A stretch of 64,000 nt of DNA from Azolla caroliniana (Eukaryota > Polypodiophyta), in contig JBHGNT010000001.1 of assembly GCA_043228905.1 (NCBI GenBank), positions 23,188,001-23,252,000 of the forward strand, read 5' to 3'. How positions within the stretch are numbered: position 1 is the first letter of the stretch; the number at the start of each line of letters is the position of its first letter. Shown here piece by piece: positions 13,501 to 23,317 of this stretch. The notes below the pieces were generated by a model, which did not search any database, was not told where the DNA came from, and worked only from the letters and a program-made list of their open reading frames with translations. Position numbers and translations under genes: made by a program.

Positions 13501-13906
13501 AGTGTCAAAACAAATGGATATGGATTCCCCCCTCGAGGCGATAGATATAAACTCTCCAGCGCCTCCTCTGTTATGGACCTCTTTGAATTGCTTTAAAATC
13601 AATCGACTTTGCAGTGGAGAAACAGAGAACTATACACTCCAGCTCTGTGTGTTTGCTCCTGGGGTTTATGATCTATCAGGATACCATGTGAGTTGGGAGC
13701 TCTTATCTGAAGAGGATGATGCACATGGCCTTTCGATTAAGGATGAAGAAACAAGGTCGTCAGCCACACAAATTACATTCTCCAGTGCCTATATGGAGGT
13801 AGAAGCTAACCCGAAAAAGGAAAGTATAGATGTAGATATCATTTCAGGGTCTGGCTGTGGGCACACTCTCATATTGAATGTTGAAGACAAGAAAGAGTTT
13901 GTCTGA
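1550..13906 (+). CDS. TRS85: TRAPPC8 / TRS85-type TRAPP subunit, C-terminal 967 residues in 17 exons
   Basis: This is the C-terminal part of the TRAPP subunit TRAPPC8 (Trs85), which in known systems helps tether vesicles and activate Rab GTPases in secretion and autophagy. Exons: 1550-1669, 1746-1877, 2241-2338, 2406-2529, 2601-2711, 2837-2972, 3342-3452, 3524-3602, 3692-3785, 6308-6499, 6579-6689, 6784-6954, 7027-7185, 9156-9458, 9526-9678, 12921-13078 and 13255-13906. They sum to 2904 nt, exactly 968 codons with the stop, and every junction keeps frame. Family signatures I recognise are STRCALWWSEM, EQAAYCYLRATPPMLRKYGF, GWSYINDHVMFNLGRL, FEDQRTYAS and NPLQIPLNLSSIALICKF, followed by the late beta-rich part with PTTIAHDFSSAPCEV. 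The 5' half is outside the window. The intron after 3452 needs a GC donor. Introns after 3785, 7185 and 9678 are long and repeat-filled. The frame is intact, so the gene looks functional. Confidence 0.92.
5090..5700 (-). repeat. Dispersed repeat R1, inverted copy in a TRAPPC8 intron
   Basis: This intronic stretch is the reverse complement of sequence also found at about 7.8-8.2 kb and 11.2-11.7 kb. Shared blocks include TTTAGCCCCATCACTCCTA, the CCCCATGG block and a tail with GGCCATTTTGGCCTCTTAA and AATATATCTTTCTTTC. The tail block is itself duplicated in tandem (about 5,400-5,560 and 5,560-5,700). The simple TTTC/AAGA end suggests a retroposed non-LTR element, but I see no coding remnant in it. 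Confidence 0.65.
5703..6250. repeat. Diverged tandem duplication, period about 260 bp
   Basis: Two diverged copies begin TCTGGATGTTT at about 5703 and 5962. They share CTACAACCTCAA-type, ATATATTT(G/A)ATG(G)TGTCATTGCTA, AAAAACA(A/G)TGTCTTCATA and TTAGCTGG(C/A)TATTTA blocks. They sit in the intron just before the exon at 6308. No coding role is visible. Confidence 0.7.
7414..7690. repeat. Short tandem duplication in a TRAPPC8 intron
   Basis: Two diverged copies, about 7,414-7,505 and 7,600-7,690, share CAGACTATTGGTTT, CTTCTGAAGGTG, ACATTGGTG and AACTTTGGAG-type blocks. Short open frames here are by-products of the duplication. Confidence 0.6.
7790..8545 (+). repeat. Direct-repeat copy 1 of an intronic segment containing repeat R1
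   Basis: This stretch matches 11,310-12,122 in the same orientation. Shared blocks include GGTGGTGAGATCGTGGTCCA, TTGATTGACTTGTAGCATGA, GAGTGATGGGGCTAAAGAAA, GTATTCGTGCATATCTGC and TTTCCAAGTTAATTAT. It includes R1 and further sequence to its right, so more than one simple insertion was copied. It lies in the intron between exons 7027-7185 and 9156-9458. Confidence 0.75.
10150..10900 (-). mobile_element. Probable Copia-type LTR remnant with GTCGACTAGTCGG-rich start
   Basis: On the minus strand this reads like a plant Copia LTR. A CG-rich block of short GTCGACTAGTCGG/AGCCGACAGTCG motifs (10,600-10,860) is followed by a TATA-like AGTATAAATACAC at about 10,510, then CT/GA-rich leader sequence and a GTTTAGGGTTTCCATG block. 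No primer site or gag follows it, so it may be a solo LTR. Its exact ends and target duplication are not resolved. It sits in the intron between exons 9526-9678 and 12921-13078. Confidence 0.45.
11310..12122 (+). repeat. Direct-repeat copy 2 of an intronic segment containing repeat R1
   Basis: This is the counterpart of 7,790-8,545. The R1-like tail extends left to about 11,160 (AAGATATATTAA, AAGAGGCCAAAATTGCC). The two copies lie in different introns and flank exons 9156-9458 and 9526-9678, which are not duplicated themselves. Confidence 0.75.
12310..12640 (-). mobile_element. Fragment of a LINE-type reverse transcriptase
   Basis: The minus strand encodes the C-terminal part of a non-LTR reverse transcriptase. 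LWLFDTLLTPTLLYRVETWG and then NNWKDLQRPLVIIIARMI match the usual pattern of these proteins (FDTLVTPVLLYG-x-E-x-WG followed by a conserved W and R-M-I stretch). A shift of frame is needed to continue with PHDIIRA and AAPIII. Only about 330 bp is recognisable, so it is a dead fragment inside a TRAPPC8 intron. Confidence 0.65.
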
Positions 13907-15719
13907 AAAGATGTATGATTTATTATTGATATTATCATGCTTGGTGGAAGGTCATTTTTTTATTAGTCAACCTGGAGCAGAGGTTTTTTTATTAGCCATA
14001 TTGGATGTCAAGCTGCTATGATATCTCTGCGTGAAAATCCAAGTAAAATGATAAAGTTCTTTAACTGATTGCAAGGATCAGAAAGTTTAGAAAGGTCAAG
14101 TGGTTGCGCCTGCATCTTTCTCAGAGTCATATATCAAATCAAGAAATTTCAACAGTCTCCAGCATCATAGGCTGCAATCATGAAAAGATGGGACAAAATG
14201 CTCGAATAAGATTTCAATTTGAATCAGAAATCCACATGAGCCATCGTAAGAAGATAAGAATTCCAGCTTTGTGAATTTTTTGCGCATCTACCAGTGCGGA
14301 TCGAAGAAACTTCCTGTGGCAATACTTTAACGTATTATCTTAGCCTCTTGTCATAAATATGAGTATATGATTACTTGACAAAATGTATATGCTTTCGTCT
14401 TTGTGAATTTTATATTTTGAGAAAATACCAGAAAGGAGGTTTGACCTCAAATTAGGAGCATAAAGTTTTAGGACATGGTTCTATTATTTATTGAGTTCAA
14501 ATAATCCATTTAATCCATTCTTTTCTCTGGAGTGCTGGCTTTTTTACTATACTAATAGCATGGGTAATTATGGGTCAACTTGTGCCTCTAGCTTGAACAC
14601 CAAACCTCGAATTGGGGATAGTTCGAATCTCTCTGGGCATGGACCTGAAAAGAGAAAATATGAGTATATGACTACTTGACAAGTGAATGGCTGTGCCATA
14701 TACTTGAGTATTGGCTGAAAAGTATATGACTACTATTCAGAGTAATGGCTGAATATATATGTTTTCATCTTTGTGAATTTTTTTATTTGAAAAAGTTTTA
14801 GGACATGGTTCGATTATTTATTTGAGTTCAAACAATCCATTTAATCCATTAATTTCTCTAGACGGCTTTCTTTTTATTATACTAACAGAATGGATGATTA
14901 TGACCAAATTGAGATATTGTAATAGTTGCAATATTTCTAGACCATAAATTGCTAATAATGGTTTAGGGTTTAGAAGTTTCCTAACTTCTATAACAAGTCT
15001 TGCAAATATGGGTTTCATGTAGTTCTTTTGATTCAAGTTGCTAATGAGTAGAATTGAATATACAGTAATTATGTCCCTTAACTAAAGATGGTCTTAATTT
15101 TAATTACAAATACATAGGTACACCTTAACACAAGAATTGATATGGAAAAGTTTGTTGATATAATTTTAAATTACAAATATCATGGATTACTAATGCTTAT
15201 TTAGGATTAGAAAAGGTCGGGCAATATAGCTATCTTGATAGATATTGGAAGAGCAACGTAAGAATTCCTTAGAATCTACATAAACTATAATTTTCTACAA
15301 AGGATCAAAAGTGGAATATAAATGGCAACCAAATTGATCTGTCGTTCAAGGTCTGAATACTTATTGATTTTTACATGACAATCTTTGATGTGGCATTCAT
15401 TGGTAATCTTTGCTTCTCTTTTTGTGTTTTAATGCTATGGGAAATGTTGTGTTCTTTGTTTTTAACGACCCTATAAGTCTTAATATTTTCAATATAAAAT
15501 ATTGGTCGTAAGGCCCATGTATGTACCAATCGAATATGTTCATTGTACGCATTTGTATCAACCTTTCCTAGCTTTGCGAAGGGGTTAATATCATTCTCCA
15601 CTCCCAACTACTTGGAATACTCAGATTTGTTATAATAGGGTCATACTATTGTTGTTGAGAATGGGCAACAAAAAAACATTAAGTAATAGATTACTTCATC
15701 GTAAGAGTGCAATACATCA
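13907..15719. other. TRAPPC8 3' flank, no gene seen; about 330-bp tandem duplication
   Basis: After the TRAPPC8 stop the sequence is AT-rich, with no coding region I can support. A diverged tandem duplication with a period of about 330 bp spans roughly 14,355-14,905: AAGTTTTAGGACATGGTT occurs at 14,463 and 14,793, followed in both by TTGAGTTCAAA and AATCCATTTAATCCATT. A tRNA B-box-like AGTTCGAATCTC near 14,620 suggests a SINE-derived piece. Transcript end signals cannot be placed with confidence. Confidence 0.5.
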
Positions 15720-16185
15720 ATGGGATATTAATTCATTGGCAATTTAAATTAATATTTACGTAGAAAAGTGGATTTCCTTATAATGAGTATTCATTCCACT
15801 AAATATTGGGTTATCCTTGTGATTTAATAAAAACTCTTCTCTATCTATTGATTGAGTTTACCATTCAATAACATTTACACTAAATGATTATACCCATTTT
15901 ATTCGGTGTGTCAAAAGAAATCTCCCTCGATTATTTCCTCTCTATTAGTATTTGAGTTGTATTATTCTACTTTATTTTACTCGTACTTGATAGGGGCATT
16001 CAAGATTAAAATGTCATTAGTGTCAAGGCTCACGTATCTTACTTTGAACAGTAACCATTCAATAAAACATTAAATGATTTTTCTAATGTTTTTCTAAGTG
16101 AACCATTCAATAAAACATTAAATAATTGTATGGTGGCGGGTGGCGCCTAGAATGGCTCCACCTCCCCTCCCAAAGGGGTTCAACA

Positions 16186-16233
<48 letters not shown>

Positions 16234-18775
16234 GAGAGAACTCTTCATATTTCATTCATTCCCCATAAGGGGTTTAAATAGTACAATGAGGGGTTCTATA
16301 CATACGGGTGCATGCCCCTTTAGCCATCCACACATATCACTCACTCACACCCTTTCCTATTTGTCCACACTTACGCATATACTCATAGTTACACTCACAC
16401 TCATAATCGTATACATTACACATTCACAGAACACTATAATCTTTCACCCTCACTCATAACACTCAAATCTCCGTACATCTCGTATGGTAACAAACCACCA
16501 CATGGGTTATACCTCCTAAATGTAATGTAGACCATCGTATAGATTTGTTACTTGTGGTTGCACAATAAATATATCTTTGTATCAAATGAGTTGTTTCGAA
16601 GAGAATAAAGTGACAATTGAGAATTCAAATCCATTGCCATAAGGAAATGGCTTGATTGGATGTCTCTAAGGAGCTCGATATTTCTCAAAATCTGATCTCC
16701 ATATAAGCTACCATCAAGTTCATATAAGTGAGGATGATATTCCTAAAACAAAATTTTGAATGCACAAGGACCATTATGAGTTTTTATCATGCCTTTTGGT
16801 TTGTCCATTGTTCCGATCACATTTCAACAAGAAGTGAATGACATGTTTCGAGAATAACTTGGAAAATTCGTCATTATTTTCTTGGATGATATTCTAGTTT
16901 ATTGTCGTAAATTGGAAGAACATGGTAAACATGTCTACTTTGTTCTACAAATATTGCATGAAAAATAGTTTTATGCGAAGATCTAGAAATGGGAGTTCTT
17001 CAAAAAATCAATTACATATCTCAGATATCTCATAATCGAATGAGTCGAAATTGATTCGTCTTGCATTGAGAAAGTCACACTTTGGCCCACTCTTAAAAAA
17101 TTTCAAGAAGTTCAATCATTCCTTGGTTTTGTGAGGTTTTTACGAAAATATCTTCGTAATTACTCCCAATTGATGATCCAGTTTACTGATATTCTTAAAG
17201 TTCACATCCGCAAGTCTACAAAACTGATAATATGGATTGTTACTTTAGACCTTGTTTTTAAGATGCTAAAGGAACATGTGAGAAATTCTCCTTCGCTTCT
17301 TTTATTATATCTTTCAAAACCTTTTCAGGTTGAAACCGATCCACGTGATTCTATAGGTGTTATTCTATATCAAGATGGTAAATCTATAACATTTAAGAGT
17401 AAGAAACTTGATCCTAATCATTGTGGGTATACCTTCCAAGAAAAGAAATTATTTGCATTTATCTAGGCACTAAGGTCGTGTCACAACTATCTTTATGGAA
17501 AAAGTTTTATAGTAACTTTAGGCGACGAGTTCTTGAAACATTTTTGTGACCAAAAGACCTTTTGGGTTGTAAGCCTGATGGGCAAATCTTATCTAGAACT
17601 TTGATTTTTCCATAAGATATCGAAAGTGTTCCATGAAAGTTGATCATAAAGATCTGATGTTATTTTAGTGAAACTAAGCATGTTAACTTCACAGATGTGA
17701 CTAAGTGCATCAATATCCAAGTGAAAAAAAATGTTTTGCAAAAGATTGGACAAGAGTTGAGTCTAGAATAAACATCACCACACCCTCGAAGGGATCCTTC
17801 CACATTGCTAGGTCTGCTTTACTATAGTAAGAATGTTTATGTTCTAAATTGTCCTAAGGTAAAAAAGAATTCTTTTTTAATGCCACGATGCACCCTTAAC
17901 AACACACCCTAGAATAAATCACACACTCATTCTTATCTCTACTCAATTCTATTGGCCTAAGATGTGTCCTGGCATACATAACTATGTGACTAAAATGTCA
18001 CCAATGTTAGGTTAACAAAGCCAAGTGGCTTAAAGTCGTGGGACTTTTACATCCCTTGGACATTCCCAATAATAAATGGGAAAGTATATCCATGAATTTT
18101 ATTGTTAGCCTTTCTTGCACCCAAAAAGGTCTTTTTTTTTTTTCACAAAAACTATACTCCATTGGCATTAAAATTAGCAATGCCAAAGGCAATCTACAAT
18201 TTGTACATAATAGTTTCCACTCCACAAGTGTCTATAAAAAAAACAAAAACAAATATAAACGATGGCCTTTGGCAAGATAAGGCTAATTATATCCATGAAA
18301 ACTCTCTCAGCCTTTGCCAACAAGACCCATTCTCAACCTATAAACAAATTCTTGCGGTCCAAGAGAATACATATCTTTACATATCTTGGTGGTAATCCTA
18401 GTCAACATATCACGGTCGTCCACCTTGGCTAGTAGTCTAAAAACTCCATGTATGCCTTTGATTCCGCCTATACTGGAGTTGTTCACCCAAAAAGGTCATT
18501 AAGTCATTTGGGTAGTAGTTGATGGACTAACTAAAGTGGTCAAGTTTATTACTACTAAAATCATAGTAATAACTTCTAAATTGACTTATCAATTTGTTCA
18601 TGAGTTATTTCATTTTTATGGGTTACCAATGGATATTGCGTGTGATTGAGATTCAAAGTTTACGAGTGACTTTTGGACACAAGTCTTCAAGTAGTTAGAA
18701 ACTAACTTGAGCATTAGCTCCATGGACCATCCTCAATTCGATGGACAGTTAGAACAAGTAAATCGTTGAATGCAC
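15720..18775 (+). mobile_element. Decayed Ty3/Gypsy pol copy, same family as the element at 31.8-40.1 kb
   Basis: The sequence is closely colinear with 36,540-38,890 of the full-length Gypsy element, through protease-RT linker, RT (VIIFLDDILVYCRKLEEHGK near 16,872), RNase H (about 17,330-17,560) and integrase core remnants (about 18,500-18,770, ending at a DGQ-like motif). Many stops and frameshifts break it. A 366-bp insertion at 16,127-16,492 interrupts the protease-RT linker. No LTRs were recognised. The left part (gag) and the right part (chromodomain, LTR) are missing. The TAGCTA-rich field replaces the right end. Confidence 0.8.
16127..16492 (-). mobile_element. Putative solo LTR (366 bp) inside the decayed Gypsy copy
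   Basis: Comparison with the related element (around 36,880) shows this block is extra. It starts TGTATGG and ends GGTAACA, so read on the minus strand it runs TGTTACC...CATACA, as LTRs do. On the minus strand it has a TATA-like ACTATTTAAACCCC (about 16,272) and a long (CT)n/(GA)n tract at about 16,192-16,230. I could not find a clean target duplication, so this identity is tentative. Confidence 0.45.
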
Positions 18776-18799
18776 GAGAATGTGAACTGTAATTAGACG

Positions 18800-19540
18800 T
18801 GTCCTCAAAATAACTTAATATTAGCTATGCAAAAAGCTAACATTTATCTTATTCCTGTTATCAATGTCAATAAGCTAAGATAACTCAGTGTTAGTTTTCC
18901 TAGCTATTAGTCATTAGCTACAACTATTGAATTTGTTAATTACAGTACATTACTGATAAGCTAGTGGCCATAACTAGTTAACCTTTAAAAGCTAATATGC
19001 TATTTATATTACAATAGCTACTAGTCATAGCTAATTAGCTATGCAGCAAAACACATTATTCAATAGCTAATAACTACATCAACTAGTAGTCATAGTTATG
19101 TAACTACTAAAAACTAATAAGCTATTTACATTACCATAATTACTCACCACAATTTTACATTACTGTAGCTACTAGCCACAACTAATTAGCTAAGAAGAAA
19201 AACACTCTATTCAATGGATAATTAGTTGGATACCTTAGTTAAAATAGCTTATTAACTATTGATAACTATAAGCTAGTTAGACAATCGGCTTTTAGTTAGA
19301 GCTAATTAGCTACCACTAGCTAATAAGATAATACAAACTTATGCTCTTCATTAACTACAAGCTACATCAGTTAGTAGTTAGAGCTAATAAGCTAGTAACT
19401 ATAACTAGTTACACTACATTAGCTTTTATTCATAACTAATTAGCTACATCAGTTAGTAACTATAGCTAATCAACTACTAATGACTATACTAGTTACACTC
19501 CAATAGCTTTTATTCATACATCAATAGCTACCAATATTTA
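18800..19540. repeat. TAGCTA-rich degenerate repeat field
   Basis: About 740 bp are filled with AGCTA, TAGCTAATTAGCTA and AACTAGTTA motifs in both orientations. Larger units are visible: a GCTACTAG..ATAGCTAATTAGCTA..GCA block followed by ACACA-TTATTCAAT occurs near 19,016 and 19,159, and a TAGTTACACT..ATTAGCTTTTATTCAT block recurs near 19,408 and 19,490. It is AT-rich and non-coding. It may be a cluster of MITE-like elements or a degraded tandem array. Confidence 0.65.
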
Positions 19541-19799
19541 TAAGATATTTAACTTCATACCCTTTTCGACACAACTAATTAACAAAGGTGCAAATTACAC
19601 AATCACCAATTGGCTATCTCACACTAACCTTTTCTTTTACACAAGTTGATTTATTTATTAGGTTTAAGCAAATGCATCCAACAATCAAATTTAAACTATG
19701 AACATTCGAGTCTCTTAAACCATTTTTTATGAAATGCTTGAAGGATTGATTCACATGTTGTTGCATTTACCGCGTACAAATGGATTATCTTAAGGATTC

Positions 19800-20438
19800 A
19801 AATAACCTATTCTATCACTATAACTCCACAATTCAGGATGTGGTATGCACTTGTGAATGTCCAATTTGTCAATCTAACCGTACATAAGAATGCAAGGTAT
19901 CAAAGCATGTTTACAGATCAATGACTAGACTTTTAGATTCAATATTGTGTCCTCGAGGATTTGAGACGGTCTACCACTATTATAAGTGTATTGTGGGTAT
20001 ATGTTTAGATTGTGGTCTTGCTAGATTTATGTGGTGTCCAAAAGAGTTAAGTAGTGAAATTTTAATCCCCGTAAACTTGTTTGTAAATGTTAAGACAACT
20101 TATAAAGGCAAGGAGTGTAAACGAAATGATTTAGTCAAAACGTTTCTCAAACCAAGAGATTTGTCTTCTTTTTTTAGTATCTCTAACAAAGTTAATTAAG
20201 CACAACTTCATTTACTTATAGCAAGCCAACCAAAATTCAAGACTTGTATATCGTATTTTCCAAACAACAAAGTCATCTCAATAGTAGATTTTGTAAAATA
20301 TTATACTTTAAAGGAGCAAAATGAAATTCAATTCATGCACTTGTGGTTAGTATAGATAACAATTTATGGTCATTTAACTTATTATCGAGTTTCAGGTGAT
20401 GTAAAGAAAGTAATTCATTTCTTTATATCTGATGATAA
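19800..20438 (+). pseudogene. Decayed gene of unknown family, cut by a Copia LTR
   Basis: One frame reads CTCECPICQSN, then after a stop SMTRLLDSILCPRGFE...CIVGICLDCGLARFMWCPKELS, then after two further stops IVDFVKYYTLKEQNEIQFMH and finally HFFISDDN, where the Copia LTR at 20,439 begins. Cysteine pairs (CECPIC, CLDC) suggest metal binding. The IVDF-x3-Y-x5-QNEIQ-x-MH and FISDD stretches look like an acidic catalytic core. Proteins of this shape occur as multicopy, transposon-like genes in my memory of seedless-plant sequences, but I cannot name the family. Three in-frame stops make it non-functional. Confidence 0.5.
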
Positions 20439-20890
20439 TGTTGAGAAGCAAGCTCAACATGGGCCGGATCAGCTAAATAAGCCAAGAGCCGGATTAGATG
20501 AGGACCGATCGGCTAGGCCTGGATTGGCTGAAGAAGCTGGGAGTTGGAGGTGGAGAGCCGGATTGGCGGGGAGCCGGTAGGCCATCTCCCCACCAGGCCA
20601 TTAGAGGCCTACGCTCCTAGTTTACTAGGTAGTTACATTTTTGGGAGTTTGTTTCAGTAGCTCATTTATGAGCATTGAAGTACTTGTCAGTCCTTTGAGG
20701 ACTTGTATAAAAGTGCTCTCTGAGCGCATTGTATGTACACAGAGCATATATTTTTTGAATAGAGTTTCTTGAGTCTTCAACTCTCTCTATCTCTCCCGTG
20801 TTCTGTATATCTCCATTTTTCTGTGTTTTCTCTATTGCTGTTTGACTGAGTCGATTGTGTCCTGTTTTACCTTCCACACTTATCTTTACA
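20439..20890 (+). repeat. 5' LTR of the truncated Copia element (452 bp)
   Basis: It runs from TGTTGA to TTTACA and is followed immediately by the primer site. A GC-rich stretch of GAGCCGGAT/GGCCGGAT motifs occupies its first part. A TATA-like TTGTATAAAAGTGC lies at about 20,703, followed by a CT-rich leader. Confidence 0.8.
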
Positions 20891-20908
20891 TGGTATCAGA
20901 GCATGAGG
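20891..20908 (+). other. Primer-binding site (initiator Met tRNA)
   Basis: TGGTATCAGAGC directly follows the LTR. This is the standard plant Copia primer site, complementary to the 3' end of initiator methionine tRNA. Confidence 0.9.
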
Positions 20909-21376
20909 GTTGAGAATCCTCTACTGCCAACAAGTGTTTCAACACAAACAAACCTCTAATCCCTGGACAAGTGCAGACAAATAGAAGAAAATGGACATAG
21001 GAATGGGCCATGCTTTTCTGACAAAGAAATTGGACAAAAGCAACTACGCGTCTTGGGAGTACAAGATGCACCAGTACCTACTTGGGCATGGCTACTGGAG
21101 TTACATCCATGGAGAAAATGAAGTAGCGCCAGAATTGACACACAAGGATTTTCTAGCATGGGAACATGCGACAAGTAGAGTATTGTACTGTCTTACGTCT
21201 TGTGTGCACGATTAGACGTTGGGCTACATTCAGAATGCAAAGACACCAAAGGAAGCTTGGGAAAATCTGAAGAAGATTTTCGCCGCGAGTACCACGACCT
21301 ACAAGTTGGAGCTTCGCCAAGAGCTCAACAATATCTGATAGAGGGATATGACAGTGACCAACTACACTACGAAGAT

Positions 21377-21965
21377 TGTTACTCCCTCCCGGAGAAACAC
21401 CTTCGATTACCCCTCTTGAGTAATCGGGTCAAGGTCTTGTGGTGCAAAGGAGAGTTGGGGGGTCATGGCGTCCTACCGAGATTGTTAACCAAGTCATTAC
21501 GGGGTATATGACATCCTGAGACCCGTGATCGTTATTTAGACTGTCCCATTTGGGGTGGGATCACGACCGGAGAAATAAGAAGGCTATGTTGTGGGATCGC
21601 CCACAACCGATCCTTATATACGTCCTTTACACAGACCGAACTTGGTATATATATATATGTATATATGAAATAGAGATGAGACAGAACACTGAAGTTACCC
21701 ACAAGATCTATATATATTTGATTAAAGTGTAGCATACAATTACAAGTACCAAGAATATACGGTAACACTCACTCACTCTCTATCAGTCTATTCCTATTGG
21801 TCCTCTATATCTCCCCCCTTCTGTGTTCACTAATCCCCGATATACATAGCTTCCTTCTGCTTGGCGCTTTCCATCGGTTCCTTCCTTGATATTCGGCTTC
21901 CCTTGTTTTGGTTGTTAGTGTTGAGCTCCCTTTGGTTCGATTCACACTTGTCCCACCGGGTAACA
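21377..21965. mobile_element. Solo LTR (589 bp) inside Copia gag, 5-bp target duplication AAGAT
   Basis: The insert runs TGTTACTCCC...CCGGGTAACA with inverted TGTTAC/GTAACA ends, and AAGAT is present on both sides (21,372-21,376 and 21,966-21,970). Removing it and one AAGAT rejoins the gag frame as NYTTK-IKEICDALG. Only one LTR is present, so an internal region was presumably lost by LTR-LTR recombination. The orientation is not resolved; TATATA-rich sequence lies near 21,610-21,670. Confidence 0.85.
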
Positions 21966-22870
21966 AAGATCAAGGAAATCTGTGATGCCTTGGGGTCCAT
22001 CAATGTGACGGTGGACGAGGACAAAATGGTGGAGCTTTGCCTTGGTGGTCTATCTCAAAGGTACGGGCCGATCCGGACGGCTATTTGCACGAGGAGAAAC
22101 CATCATCGTTTTTCGACCTACAATCAATGCTTATGGTTGAAGAAAACCACGTAGTGCGTCAAGGAGCATGCAACCTGATAGCCAAATGTTGTACACGGAG
22201 GTGGATAGGCTCCGTGGTTGTGGAGAACGTGGTGGATCGACACGCAATGGTGGTGACCGACAAGAGTTGAATCAGAGGCATAATCGAAATGCCAACAACA
22301 ATTCCAAACCCTCCACGAGCAAGGGAAGTCAAGGCAGTGCCGGAAACCGGCACGCCACAGAGAAAGCGAGCGCTGGAAGAAGAAGGCTAAGTCGAACAAA
22401 TCTGAATCGAGAAAGCCGAACAAAGAAACCGGCTCTGGAGGAGCAAGAACGTGCCCAACCTTTCTGATGAAGCACAAGGCCAACATGATGAAGATGAGCA
22501 CCTCGAAGCCAAACGAGGTGTGGTATGTGGATTTTGGTGCATCCAACCACATGAGAAGCCATGAAGAATGGTTCTCACATCTTGAAAAGCTAAAACAGTC
22601 AGGGGTCATCGAAACCAGCGACAACACCTCTCATCCAATCGAGCACATTGGAGATGTCCCACTCAACCATGTCGGCCAGAAAGGACGGCTAAGGAATGTC
22701 TTGCACGTCCCGACGATCACCAAGAACTTGGTGTCAGTCGGTTAGATCATAGATCAGGGAATGCAGGTCCGGTTCACTCATCTCGGATGCTTAATCGAAG
22801 AAGAAGGCTAAATAATCGCGCAAGGGCACCGGGAAGTGAAACACTATTTTTCGTTTGTAAACTCTTGTTT

Positions 22871-23317
22871 GCAAAGGAAACTTGAAATATGAGCTTGTTG
22901 ACAAAAGCCTATTAGTTTGACACTCTCGAGATGGGCCACCGGGGGTGTTATGTTAAAAAGAGGATAGATAGTATATGGAGGCGTGGGTATTCCTAATGTT
23001 TTCCATATCCATTTTGAATTGATTAAGGTTGTGTCATGATAATGATCATGATCATGATCATGGCCGTATCCTGCGCACCAGGAGTATTTCAGAGATCTTA
23101 CCAAGAGGGTAAGTATCTTCTTCTGCTCCTCATTGTGCTCTCTCGTTTTTCATTCATGAACAAACACAGACGCCCTTGTGTATTGATTCATTCTATAACC
23201 CACTTTGGATCCAACTCAAATTAGAAGACGAAGAAGAAAAAGAAGCAGAATCAGATCACACGAATTGATATTTAGAATCTTAAGTCAAGCTGAATCTTTG
23301 AGGAGATTTCCTCTGAT
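22871..23317. other. Spacer before the PPR gene
   Basis: No gene is seen here. A short (ATGATC)n-like tract lies at 23,036-23,063. The PPR 5' leader is probably within this stretch; AAGAGGGTAAGT at about 23,103 could be a splice donor in the leader, but I cannot define a transcript start. Confidence 0.4.

Larger units (their letters stand above)
20439..22870 (+). mobile_element. Truncated Ty1/Copia element: 5' LTR, primer site, gag and start of pol
   Basis: The element starts with an LTR at 20,439-20,890 (TGTTGA...TTTACA) and a directly adjoining initiator-Met-tRNA primer site. Gag starts at 20,991 (MDIGMGHAFLTKKLDKSNYA, SWEYKMHQYLLG) and continues, with stops, through KTPKEAWENLKKIF and RDMTVTNYTTK. 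It resumes after an inserted solo LTR with KIKEICDALGS and ELCLGGL. The protease region (EVWYVDFGASNHM) follows near 22,518. It reads D-F-G where D-S-G is usual. The copy then breaks down by about 22,870, with no integrase, RT or 3' LTR. It inserted into the decayed gene at 19,800-20,438. Confidence 0.85.

Noticed and set aside
16192-16230. Regular GA repeats as a possible CRISPR-like or satellite array
   Set aside because: They are plain dinucleotide microsatellites without spacers.
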